Below, in pieces: positions 6,803 to 14,044 of a stretch of DNA of 18,110 nucleotides. Where the stretch lies: the NCBI GenBank assembly GCA_000431315.1, contig HF989719.1:1-18110 (forward strand). The letters run 5' to 3'. A program made the position numbers and the translations under genes. Each line of letters begins with the position of its first letter. The stretch's first letter is position 1. A model generated the notes under the pieces. The model did no database searches. It worked only from the letters and a program-made list of their open reading frames with translations, and was not told the DNA's origin. This DNA is from Brachyspira sp. CAG:484 (lineage in GTDB: Bacteria; Cyanobacteriota; Vampirovibrionia; Gastranaerophilales; Gastranaerophilaceae).

Positions 6803-7811
6803 ATTTAATTCTGCAGCCGTTTTCTTTATCAAAAAGGTATATATCTTCCTTTTTTATACTCAAATCCAGTTTTTCACCAAGCTGATAATCTGCAGGAAGT
6901 TTGGCGGAACACTTATTTTTCCCGATAGAAAAATAAGCGATTTTTTCGCTTCCTAAAAGTTCGGTCAACTCAACATCAACGGTTAGGCTTATTTTATCCG
7001 CGGATGAGATGTTTTCGCAAAGCATCTTTTCCGGTCGTATACCTGCTGTCTTACCGGCAAATTCCTCAGAAAGTTCTTCTCCGTCAATAAAATTCATCTG
7101 TGGAGAGCCTACAAATCCTGCTACAAAAGTGTTTTGAGGATTATTATAAATCTCTTCAGGAGTGTCAACCTGCTGAATCTTTCCCTTGTCCAGAACGACA
7201 ATCCGGTCCCCCATTGTCAAAGCCTCTGTCTGGTCGTGGGTTACATAGATAAATGTTGTTTGCAGTTTTTCGTGCAGTTTTTTAATTTCTGCCCTCATCT
7301 GTACACGAAGCTTGGCATCAAGGTTTGAAAGTGGTTCATCCATCAAAAATACTTTTGGATTTCTTACAATTGCCCTTCCCAGAGCAACTCTCTGGCGCTG
7401 TCCGCCTGACAACTGTTTTGGTTTACGGTCTAAGTATTCTGTCAAATCAAGAATTTCAGCAGCTTCCTGAACTTTTTTCTCAATTTCTGCTTTATCAACT
7501 TTTCTCATTTTTAAGCCGAAAGCAATATTTTCTCTTACAGTCATATGCGGATATAGTGCATAACTCTGGAAAACAAAGGCTATGTCCCTATCTTTTGGCG
7601 GAATATTATTGACTTTTTTCCCGCCGATTAAAATTTCTCCGCCTGTAATCTCCTCCAGTCCGGCTATCATTCTTAGAATTGTGGATTTCCCGCAGCCTGA
7701 AGCCCCTACCAGTACCACAAATTCTTTATCTTTAATAGTCAAATCAATATTATCTATGACAATTTTTTTGTCATAAATCTTTCTAACATTCTTTAATATG
7801 ACATCACTCAT
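6801..7811 (-). CDS. Sugar ABC transporter ATPase, MsmX/UgpC/MalK family
   Basis: Cytoplasmic ATP-binding subunit that powers a carbohydrate importer. The nucleotide-binding domain (about 1-235) is complete: Walker A GASGCGKST (36-44), Q-loop Q82, signature LSGGQ (134-138), Walker B with D158/E159, and switch H192. A C-terminal OB-fold/TOBE-like regulatory part follows (about 236-336) with the family's IRPEK motif at 258. At 336 residues it is a little shorter than the usual 360-370. No permease or binding-protein gene is in the window. In this family one ATPase (MsmX type) often serves several sugar importers, so an orphan location is not unusual. It overlaps the upstream kinase-like gene by 8 bases, so the two are translated from one message; GGGAG lies 12 bases before the ATG. 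The substrate cannot be told from the sequence. Confidence 0.93.
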   Translation of the reverse strand: MSDVILKNVRKIYDKKIVIDNIDLTIKDKEFVVLVGASGCGKSTILRMIAGLEEITGGEILIGGKKVNNIPPKDRDIAFVFQSYALYPHMTVRENIAFGLKMRKVDKAEIEKKVQEAAEILDLTEYLDRKPKQLSGGQRQRVALGRAIVRNPKVFLMDEPLSNLDAKLRVQMRAEIKKLHEKLQTTFIYVTHDQTEALTMGDRIVVLDKGKIQQVDTPEEIYNNPQNTFVAGFVGSPQMNFIDGEELSEEFAGKTAGIRPEKMLCENISSADKISLTVDVELTELLGSEKIAYFSIGKNKCSAKLPADYQLGEKLDLSIKKEDIYLFDKENGCRIK

Positions 7812-8955
7812 TCTGTTGAATTGCTCCCTTTTCTACCGGCAGAATAATATTAAATATCGTACCTCTCATAACTTCTGTCTGAAGCCATATAGCGCCGTTT
7901 AAATGTTTTACAAGTTCTTTTGCCGTACCAAGGCAGAAAGATCTTACAATATTTTTTTTATTTACTTTATCCAGTTGTGTGTATGGTTCAAAAATTCCTT
8001 CTGTTTCGTTTTCCTGAAGCCCGATGCCGTTATCTACAATCGAAATTAGCAGATAAGATGCTTCATTCGCATTCTTTATAGGTTTTATACCGACTTTTTT
8101 AATCAGTTCGGGATCAGGGTTAGAAAGTTCAATATTAATTGAACCTATTTCAGTTAGTTTTATAGATGTTTCAAGTATATTCTGCATAATAACCTTTACC
8201 GCATCCATATCTGTATAAACGGCTTTATTCAAAAGGTTTTCCGATGAAACATTTACTGTAAGATTTTTGGCTTTTATTGCAGTTTCATTGTTTTTTATTA
8301 TAGTCTGCACTGTATTTAAAATATCAAAAACCTGAAAATCAAAATCAAAAAGCGAAGATTCCATTTGAGAAAATTCAAAGAATTTTTCCATAAAATAAAG
8401 GGAATCCGCAGCATTTTTATTTATTATTTTTACATATTTTTCTTGTTTTTCATTAATTGTTCCGCCCAGCCCGTCTTTCAGTGCCTGTGAAAATCCTATA
8501 ATAGATTGAAGCGGTGATTTAAACTCATTTGCGAGTTTTGAAAGCATAATATTTTTATCTTTATTCAACCTTCCTGTTCTTTCGGCGTTTACCAGAACAG
8601 TAGTCATTGCAGTCACATCTCTTATTGTAATAAAATACTGCTCATCAAGAAGTGCAGCATTCATTTCAACAAAAAATTCTTTTTCATTTACAACAGCTCC
8701 GCCTATCACCGGAACATCCTTTATAGATGACTGTTCTGCAAGCTCCATCCCTTTATTAACTAAATCATCAAACTTCAAATTTTCCATTTCATCCCTGACT
8801 ATTTCAAAAATATTTGAAGCTTTTTCATTTATCCAGACGATTTCCCCGGTTTGTTCATTGACCACTAAAACCGCGTCAGGCAGATACTTTAACACTTCTT
8901 TAGGATTAATATTGCTGAATAAATTAATCAGGTTCATAGGTTGCATTACTTCCAT
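7804..8955 (-). CDS. PAS-domain histidine-kinase-like protein, degenerate (probable pseudokinase)
   Basis: A soluble protein of 383 residues without membrane segments. Order: PAS-like sensor (about 18-115), helical DHp-like region (about 130-205), HATPase-like domain (about 230-375). The region aligning to the H-box reads LANEFKSPLQSIIGFSQAL where active kinases have the pattern SHELRTPL; N143 replaces the phospho-accepting His. The only His in the whole protein is H351, in the C-terminal domain. In the N-box (QNILETSIKLTE) T263 stands where the Mg-binding Asn is expected. The G1 box DNGIG (308-312) and the F-box region (FEPYTQL) remain, but the G2 glycine loop has become SFCLGT. Phosphotransfer is therefore unlikely; a scaffold, ligand-responsive or allosteric role is an inference. 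No response regulator is adjacent. The start is uncertain: ATGs at 8955, 8946 and 8937 are all possible, and GGAAG precedes the later two. It shares an operon with the ABC ATPase downstream. Confidence 0.8.
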   Translation of the reverse strand: MEVMQPMNLINLFSNINPKEVLKYLPDAVLVVNEQTGEIVWINEKASNIFEIVRDEMENLKFDDLVNKGMELAEQSSIKDVPVIGGAVVNEKEFFVEMNAALLDEQYFITIRDVTAMTTVLVNAERTGRLNKDKNIMLSKLANEFKSPLQSIIGFSQALKDGLGGTINEKQEKYVKIINKNAADSLYFMEKFFEFSQMESSLFDFDFQVFDILNTVQTIIKNNETAIKAKNLTVNVSSENLLNKAVYTDMDAVKVIMQNILETSIKLTEIGSINIELSNPDPELIKKVGIKPIKNANEASYLLISIVDNGIGLQENETEGIFEPYTQLDKVNKKNIVRSFCLGTAKELVKHLNGAIWLQTEVMRGTIFNIILPVEKGAIQQNE

Positions 8956-9133
8956 TTATAGTATATACTAAATGATAACATAAAAAACGGAGAGAGATTT
9001 TTTATATTAATTTTTGTAATTTTTTGTTTACAAAATAGCAAAAAAATTCCTTTTTGTGTTTTAAAGCTATAAACGGATTAAAGAAAAATCGCGGACGGTT
9101 AAGAAACTGTTCAAAAGAAAGAAGGATACGGCT

Positions 9134-9487
9134 ATGAGAGAAATTCAAAATAACACAGGAGTTCCATTTTCGCCGAAAGTTGAACCGGCTAAAAAAGATC
9201 CTGCCCAATCTCAGGAAGTAAAGTCTGAAACAGAGGCTAAGAAAACTGTTGGCACAGATGATTTGTCTAAATCACCTGAGGCTGTTATTGGTCGTTCCCA
9301 GATTAACCAGAAAAACCCTATTGAGCAAATGAAAGCTGTTGAGGGTGATGTTAAAGCTATGATGGAAAATCCGGAAGAAATTGAAAGAGTTAACAAATTC
9401 TTTGATATGGCTTACAGCTTTACCGGAAATTATGAAAAATCTGCAGAAATGGCGGATGTTTTTAGAAGTGAGTTTCTGTCGAAATAA
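9134..9487 (+). CDS. Small hydrophilic protein, unknown function
   Basis: A protein of 117 residues. The first ~60 are rich in Lys, Glu, Pro, Ser and Gln and look disordered. The second half (about 63-117, IEQMKAVEGDVKAMMENPEE onward) looks helical, with a Phe/Tyr/Met-rich stretch around FFDMAYSFTGNYEKSAEMAD. There is no signal peptide, Cys or membrane segment. AAGAAGGA stands at a good distance before the ATG, so translation is well supported. The stop abuts the stop of the convergent aroQ with no bases between. I recognise no family; a lineage-specific cytoplasmic protein is the most that can be said. Confidence 0.7.
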   Translation: MREIQNNTGVPFSPKVEPAKKDPAQSQEVKSETEAKKTVGTDDLSKSPEAVIGRSQINQKNPIEQMKAVEGDVKAMMENPEEIERVNKFFDMAYSFTGNYEKSAEMADVFRSEFLSK

Positions 9488-9943
9488 TTAATCTTCATTT
9501 TTTTTATTATTATCTTTTAAATATTCAACTAACCCATTTAGCCCCAGTTTATAACTGTTAAAGCCAAAACCGCTTATTTGTGCAATACACACAGGTGCAA
9601 TGAGTGATTTGTGTCGGAAGTCTTCCCTGCTGTGGATATTGGTCATATGTATTTCTACTGTCGGGATTGAAACTGCAGCGAGAGCATCTCTTATTGCAAC
9701 GCTGGTATGAGTGTAAGCGGCAGGGTTTATAACTATTCCGTCACAGTTATTGAATGCAGAGTGAATTTTTTCAACAATTTCACCTTCGTGATTGCTCTGG
9801 AATGTTTCTATGTCAATACCAAGTTCAAATGAATATGCGTAAAGCTCCTTTTCTAAATCTTTTAATGTCATGGTTCCATATTTTTCAGGTTCCCGAATAC
9901 CAAGCATATTCATATTTACACCGTTTATTACAAGTATTTTCAT
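9488..9943 (-). CDS. aroQ: Type II 3-dehydroquinate dehydratase
   Basis: Cytoplasmic enzyme of the shikimate pathway that converts 3-dehydroquinate to 3-dehydroshikimate; type II enzymes work as dodecamers. At 151 residues it has the family's normal length. The family motifs are all present: NGVNMNMLG (7-15), the flexible lid with R17 and catalytic Y22 (REPEKYG), QSNHEGEIV (49-57), NPAAYTHTS (73-81) and the catalytic EIHMTN with H99, followed by R106 and R110. The start is fixed by AAGGAG 8 bases before the ATG. A consensus-like promoter (9963-9991) stands upstream, so it is transcribed alone. The C-terminal tail is Lys/Asn-rich (KDNNKKNED). No other shikimate gene is nearby. Confidence 0.97.
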   Translation of the reverse strand: MKILVINGVNMNMLGIREPEKYGTMTLKDLEKELYAYSFELGIDIETFQSNHEGEIVEKIHSAFNNCDGIVINPAAYTHTSVAIRDALAAVSIPTVEIHMTNIHSREDFRHKSLIAPVCIAQISGFGFNSYKLGLNGLVEYLKDNNKKNED

Positions 9944-9962
9944 AAAAATTCTCCTTGCATAC

Positions 9963-9991
9963 AGTATAGTATAAAATCAAGTAATTGTAAA
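9963..9991 (-). promoter_or_regulatory. aroQ promoter
   Basis: On the minus strand TTTACA (9986-9991) and TATACT (9963-9968) are separated by exactly 17 bases, about 20 bases before the aroQ ATG at 9943. This leaves a short leader carrying AAGGAG. Confidence 0.65.
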
Positions 9992-10007
9992 TTTTTATTA
10001 AATTTGC

Positions 10008-10123
10008 TGGTACACATGTAACAAAAAAAACATGCTTGGCTTATCATGCATGTACAACTATCCCCAAATCTCCTCCCAAGATTATTGTTCAAGCTATACA
10101 CAAAATGTGTAGCTTTTTTTTTT
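10008..10123 (+). ncRNA. Candidate small regulatory RNA with anti-Shine-Dalgarno-like stretch
   Basis: A strong + terminator (10091-10123) has no recognised + gene before it, since aroQ reads away on the other strand. Upstream of it lies a stem-loop, either GTACACATG (10010-10018) with CATG/TGTAC (10045-10055, 2-base bulge) or ACATGC (10030-10035) with GCATGT (10048-10053). Between the two hairpins is an unpaired C-rich stretch (10056-10090) with CCCC and TCTCCTCCC (10069-10077), complementary to GGGAGGAGA-type ribosome sites. The layout of hairpin, single-stranded CU-rich motif and terminator resembles cyanobacterial Yfr1, but the motif is not identical. The 5' end is a guess, and the promoter upstream is weak. 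A 26-codon ORF from 10031 lacks a ribosome site. Confidence 0.45.
10091..10123 (+). terminator. Strong intrinsic terminator, + strand
   Basis: AGCTATACACA (10092-10102) pairs with TGTGTAGCT (10106-10114) as a 9-bp stem with a 2-base bulge and an AAA loop, followed by ten T (10114-10123). The minus side has no T run. It insulates the gene at 10182 from upstream transcription. Confidence 0.8.
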
Positions 10124-10130
10124 GACTATC

Positions 10131-10158
10131 TTGACTTAAGATTAAAAATAGCTAAAAT
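10131..10158 (+). promoter_or_regulatory. Promoter of the small gene at 10182
   Basis: TTGACT (10131-10136), a 16-base spacer, and TAAAAT (10153-10158); the ATG is 23 bases beyond the -10. A second TTGACT begins at 10122. It follows directly after the terminator of the candidate small RNA. Confidence 0.5.
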
Positions 10159-10181
10159 ATATTATATAGGGTGAGGGTTTT

Positions 10182-10433
10182 ATGCGATTAGTAGAAAAGC
10201 TTAAGGAATATGAAAATCAATATATGTTTATCCGCTGGGCTACAGGCGGTGAGTATGGTAAACTCATATATGCCGGCACAGATTTTATCGAGTTTAATGT
10301 GATTAATGTTGATACCATGGAATACAGTGAAACTGTATTAATTCACAGTCCTTTAATTCTTGAAGTTTCAATCGGCGGTTCCGATGTTGCAAGAATTGTT
10401 GCTGAATTATCTTCAAAGATTTCTATGGATTAA
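10182..10433 (+). CDS. Small conserved-looking protein, possible Sm-like barrel
   Basis: A protein of 83 residues. A short N-terminal helix (RLVEKLKEYENQ) is followed by beta-like segments: YMFIRWATG, GEYGKLIYAGTDFIEFNVIN, SETVLIHSPLILEVSIGG, and then a C-terminal helix. The pattern of a turn, G-K-L-hydrophobic, G-x-D-F-I and a final strand recalls Sm/LSm-like barrels such as Hfq or the DUF2642 family, but the family's key residues cannot be confirmed by eye, and the C-terminal helix is unusual. GGGTGAGG stands about 6 bases before the ATG, a good ribosome site. It has its own promoter and lies immediately downstream of a candidate small RNA. The gene is convincing; the fold is a guess and the function unknown. 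Confidence 0.8.
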   Translation: MRLVEKLKEYENQYMFIRWATGGEYGKLIYAGTDFIEFNVINVDTMEYSETVLIHSPLILEVSIGGSDVARIVAELSSKISMD

Positions 10434-10456
10434 CCGGCTGTTTTTGGTCGTGTTTG

Positions 10457-11101
10457 TTAAATATTAAAACTTTTTCTTGCGCCTTCTTCATGATAGAAGC
10501 CTCCTCCGCATATTGTTTCAACTACTTTTAAAACAAACTCGCGCGGAGCATCAACCTGATTTAAATATAATTCTCTGTTTGCAAGATGGCGTATTTTCAA
10601 AACTGAATTCTGGCTGGATTCTGCCGGTACAAAAAGGGATGCAACTTCATTATCAAGAAGCCTTACCATTTCTTCATCATGGTCTTTCACACCTGCCATA
10701 ATTTCATTGTAATTACCTCTTATTGCCATAATTCTGCCGGAAAACATATGTGCTCCATTTTCTCTGTACAGAGCCTGCGGCTGGAAGTTACAGCGGGTTG
10801 TGAAGCTTATTTTATGCCATAGAATATTTATGATAACAATTGATTTTTGAGGATCTGTATCAACATATATATTCTGTGTGGTTACTCCTCTTGAAGAAAA
10901 TGCTTCTTTGAGTATTTCACATACTTCCTGAAGGTTATCAATCATGCGGGTAAAAATTTCGTTAGTATTAATTGTCGCGTGCTGATAATCAAGGAATTGT
11001 TTATACATATGAGTAGAAACAAGCCCTATTCTCTCCTGGATAAGCGCAGATTTTCTTGAAGATGTTTCAGAATTATCAAAGCTTTCGTAATTGTTTAACA
11101 A
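10457..11101 (-). CDS. Protein of unknown function, 214 residues
   Basis: I recognise no family. The start is a TTG at 11101 with AGGACGG upstream (about 8-11 bases) and a -10/-35 pair further up; the first internal ATG (residue 32) would remove a well-formed N-terminus. The protein is soluble, without signal peptide or membrane helix. Residues ~20-70 look helical (HMYKQFLDYQHATINTNEIF, then MIDNLQEVCEILKEAF). The middle part (~75-135) is mixed beta with IYVDTDPQKSIVIINILWHK and FTTRCNFQPQALY. The end has a Gly-rich turn ICGGGFYHEEGARK. It is convergent with the gene at 10182, 23 bases apart, with no terminator visible between them. Confidence 0.8.
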   Translation of the reverse strand: MLNNYESFDNSETSSRKSALIQERIGLVSTHMYKQFLDYQHATINTNEIFTRMIDNLQEVCEILKEAFSSRGVTTQNIYVDTDPQKSIVIINILWHKISFTTRCNFQPQALYRENGAHMFSGRIMAIRGNYNEIMAGVKDHDEEMVRLLDNEVASLFVPAESSQNSVLKIRHLANRELYLNQVDAPREFVLKVVETICGGGFYHEEGARKSFNI

Positions 11102-11158
11102 TTTATAACCCGTCCTATTTTACCAATCATGTAATAATAAACATGTTTTTATGTAAAG

Positions 11159-11187
11159 ATTATAAAATTTTTCTTTACAAAAGTGAA
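11159..11187 (-). promoter_or_regulatory. Promoter of the unknown gene at 10457-11101
   Basis: On the minus strand TTCACT (11182-11187), a 17-base spacer and a perfect TATAAT (11159-11164). Transcription would start near 11152, giving a leader of about 50 bases. Confidence 0.55.
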
Positions 11188-11235
11188 TACATAGTTTTCT
11201 GTAATTGCAATAGTTCAAATTTTAAAGTTAAAATC

Positions 11236-11288
11236 AAAACAGGAGATATTTCTATGTGGAATTTGTTCCGGAAAATATCTCCTGTTTT
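11236..11288 (-). terminator. Intrinsic terminator of the M16 protease gene
   Basis: The 16-base arms 11236-11251 and 11273-11288 are perfect complements, with an inner GGAA/TTCC hairpin in the 21-base loop. The structure begins 9 bases after the protease stop. Read on the minus strand, the stem ends in TTTTGATTTT, a usable U-tract. Confidence 0.75.
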
Positions 11289-11296
11289 AGAAAGTT

Positions 11297-13876
11297 CTAT
11301 TTTTTTACTATTGAAAGTACATAATTTGAATTAAAGTATTTATTTGCAACATTAATAATGTCGGATTCTGTTACTGAGTTAATAAGTTTTTCGTAATCGT
11401 TTACAAAATTATAGCCGTAACCGGCTGTTTCAAACCATCCCAGAGTAATAGCTTTATCCAGATTGGTTTCCTGTGATATAGTGAACTGGCCGATTAATTT
11501 GTCTTTTGCTTCGCGCAGTTCTTTTGAGCTGACAAACTCTGTTTTTAAGCGGTTAACTTCTCTGAACAAACCGGCTTTAGCCTGTTCCAGTGTCTGTGGA
11601 TTTGTGCCGATATATACCACAAAAGCTCCTCTAAGTTTGTTTGCAGAATAACCTGAACCGAGCTGATAGGCTAACCCTTCCTGATCACGCAGGTTTTTGA
11701 ATAATCTGGAGCTCATTCCTGTACCTAAAATAGAATCGATTACCTGAAGTGTTGCGTAATCTTTCCTGTTATTAAGTCCGGCTGTCTGCCAGGCTAAGAA
11801 TATCCAGTCTGTATTTGTGTCTGGTTTTGTGATTGTCCTTGTTCTTGCGGAAGAAACCGGTGTTATCTCTCCGGCGTGCTTGGCGTAATCGAATTTGTCA
11901 TTGCTGTTAGATTTAAACATTGTTGAAAAAGCCTGTACTGTTTTATCTTTATCAACATTCCCGTTTATTGATACAATGACGTTTGCAGGAGTGAAAATAT
12001 TATTATAGTAATTAATAATATCTTCTCTTTCAATGGATGGAATATTTTTTTCCAATAGATGTGTTGAATTTGTGTATGGTGTACCTTCAAAAATCATATC
12101 TTTGTATTCTTCAATAGCAACATCAAGCGGAATGTCGCGGGATTTTTTCAGTGCATTAAGTTTTTCACTCTTAACTTTTTCAATTTCATAATTATCGAAA
12201 GTTGCGTTATTAATTATTTCATTTAAAAGTTCAAGTGTTTTATCATATTGATTTTTTGTTGTTAAAACGGTTACAGAGAAAGCATCAGAACGGATTCCCG
12301 GCTGGATTTTAATACCGTTGTCCTCCAATTCAAGGGCAAGTTCGGACGGCGAATATTTTTTTGTACCTTTCACCATTGTAGAGGCCGTAAGGATACCTGT
12401 TCCATATTTATTTTGTGTAAAGTTGCCGCCTTTTGCAAATATGCTGATTGCAACAATTTCGTTTGATGTATTTGGTGTCATCAAAAGTGTTGCACCGTTT
12501 GACAGGTCATATTTTTGAGTAGTTTTATTTTCACTTACAAACTTAGCCTCTGCCGGTGCCGGTGTTACATTTGAAATCTTTACTTCTCTGGCGCTTTCCG
12601 GCAGGACAATGGAAACTGCTGATTTATTTTTGCCTAAATATTTATCAGCAACACGTTTAACATCGGCAGGTGTTACCTTTTTAATATTTGCAACATAATC
12701 ATCATAAATTTTTATATCGTTTGTTGTTGTCATAACATAGCCTATTTCCTGTGCTATGTTTGAAATAGATTCTCTTTGATAATATGTATCACGTTCTATA
12801 ATATTTTTGGCAAGCTGGACTTGTTCTGCTGTAACACCATTTTTTTGTATGTTGTCAAGCTCTTCAAAAATATTTGCTTCCAATTTGTCTAATTTATCGG
12901 GAGTGAAACTTGCTGATATATAAAAAATTCCGTCATCCCTGAATCCTGCATTAGAGGCTGAAATAGAGAAAGCAAGCTGTTTTTTATCTTTAATATTCTG
13001 ATAGAATACTGAAGAACGTCCATCGCCCAGAATTGTTGCAAGAATATCAAGGGCATAGCTATCTTTATTTGCAAGGCTTACCCCGCGGAAACCTATTAAC
13101 ATGTAGCCTGATTGTGCTGGCAGATATGCTGTTTTTCTTGCTTGTGCAGTAAGCTGTTTTTCCTTCGGATAAGTTACCTTAGGCGCTTTTACTGCTTCTC
13201 TGTTAAAGTTTTGTTTTACCTTAGCCAGAATTTCTTCGGTATTCACATCACCAACGATTACGGTCACCATATTTGACGGGTAATACCATTTATTGTAGAA
13301 GTCTAAAATTTCATCTCTTGGAATTGTTTCTATTATATTTTTTGTTCCTATAACTTTTCTCTTATAAGGATGGTGTGTATATAACATACTTACGAGATTA
13401 TCGTAAACAACACTGTTTGGAGAATTTTCGTCTTTTGAAATTTCTTCAAGTACAACTTTGCGTTCTCTTTCGAGTTCCTTTCTTGGAATAAGCGGATTAA
13501 GAAGCATATCCGCATGAAGCGACAATGCTTCATTAAAATATTTTGAAGGAATTGTTATATAGTAATGTGTAAAGTCTTTGCTGGTTGCTGCATTTGTTAC
13601 TGCGCCTTTTGTTTCAAGAAGCTTGTCAAATTCCCCCGGTGCGTGATTTTTAGAACCTTTAAAGAATAAATGTTCCAAAAAATGGGCAACCCCGTTGTTT
13701 TTGTCTGTTTCATTTATTGAGCCTGTCTTAATCCAGGTATCAACTGTAACAATAGGGTTTGTTTTTACCTCTTTAATAATTACGGTTTGACCGTTATCGA
13801 GATTGTAAACATTTTCTGTGGCAAATGCGGCTGCACTCAATAACATTACACATATTGCAATAATAAGTTTCTTCAT
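11297..13876 (-). CDS. Secreted M16-family zinc protease, tandem (active plus inactive half)
   Basis: A signal peptide (MKKLIIAICVMLLSAAAFA, cut near A19) sends this 859-residue protein across the inner membrane. The N-terminal half has the inverted zinc motif HxxEH at H65-E68-H69 (AHFLEHLFFKG) and the third ligand in VVLEE (E144/E145), about 76 residues later, as in pitrilysin/PqqL-type enzymes. The second half (from about 445, KYDLSNGATLLMTPN) repeats the fold but has lost HxxEH (GTGILTASTMVKGT), as expected for the non-catalytic half of a full-length M16 clamshell. It keeps a GLAYQLGSGYS segment typical of the substrate-binding half. The probable role is degradation of peptides in the periplasm; the substrate is unknown. 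AGGGG lies 6 bases before the ATG. It is a single-gene unit between its promoter and its terminator, divergent from the gene at 14045. Confidence 0.93.
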   Translation of the reverse strand: MKKLIIAICVMLLSAAAFATENVYNLDNGQTVIIKEVKTNPIVTVDTWIKTGSINETDKNNGVAHFLEHLFFKGSKNHAPGEFDKLLETKGAVTNAATSKDFTHYYITIPSKYFNEALSLHADMLLNPLIPRKELERERKVVLEEISKDENSPNSVVYDNLVSMLYTHHPYKRKVIGTKNIIETIPRDEILDFYNKWYYPSNMVTVIVGDVNTEEILAKVKQNFNREAVKAPKVTYPKEKQLTAQARKTAYLPAQSGYMLIGFRGVSLANKDSYALDILATILGDGRSSVFYQNIKDKKQLAFSISASNAGFRDDGIFYISASFTPDKLDKLEANIFEELDNIQKNGVTAEQVQLAKNIIERDTYYQRESISNIAQEIGYVMTTTNDIKIYDDYVANIKKVTPADVKRVADKYLGKNKSAVSIVLPESAREVKISNVTPAPAEAKFVSENKTTQKYDLSNGATLLMTPNTSNEIVAISIFAKGGNFTQNKYGTGILTASTMVKGTKKYSPSELALELEDNGIKIQPGIRSDAFSVTVLTTKNQYDKTLELLNEIINNATFDNYEIEKVKSEKLNALKKSRDIPLDVAIEEYKDMIFEGTPYTNSTHLLEKNIPSIEREDIINYYNNIFTPANVIVSINGNVDKDKTVQAFSTMFKSNSNDKFDYAKHAGEITPVSSARTRTITKPDTNTDWIFLAWQTAGLNNRKDYATLQVIDSILGTGMSSRLFKNLRDQEGLAYQLGSGYSANKLRGAFVVYIGTNPQTLEQAKAGLFREVNRLKTEFVSSKELREAKDKLIGQFTISQETNLDKAITLGWFETAGYGYNFVNDYEKLINSVTESDIINVANKYFNSNYVLSIVKK

Positions 13877-13930
13877 TTTATCCCCTTATAAAAATACTCT
13901 TCTTTTTTATATATTATACTACAATTTCCC

Positions 13931-13939
13931 TGTGGATAA
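13931..13939 (-). promoter_or_regulatory. Perfect DnaA-box sequence, single copy
   Basis: On the minus strand the nine bases are TTATCCACA, the E. coli DnaA-box consensus. It lies in the divergent region between the M16 protease and the gene at 14045. No second perfect copy was noticed nearby, so it is not an origin; regulation by DnaA is only a possibility. Confidence 0.3.
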
Positions 13940-13958
13940 TTACCGTCATAGATAATAT

Positions 13959-13986
13959 ATTGTAAATTTTTATAAATAACTGTCAA
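13959..13986 (-). promoter_or_regulatory. Promoter of the M16 protease gene
   Basis: On the minus strand a perfect TTGACA (13981-13986), a 16-base spacer and TACAAT (13959-13964). A second -10-like TATAAT (13913-13918) lies closer to the gene but lacks a good -35. Confidence 0.5.
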
Positions 13987-14044
13987 CTTTTACTTTTAGC
14001 TGTTTTAATATTAAAAATAAAATATTTTCAAGAAAGGAAATTAA

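Noticed and set aside
10031..10111. 26-codon ORF inside the candidate small RNA
   Set aside because: No ribosome site, and the stop lies in the terminator stem; more likely chance.
11056..11334. + strand ORF spanning the protease terminator
   Set aside because: It covers the promoter of the neighbouring gene and the 16-bp terminator stem; its composition is not protein-like.
13931..13939. Replication origin
   Set aside because: Only one DnaA box, with no cluster and no dnaA, dnaN or gyrase genes nearby.
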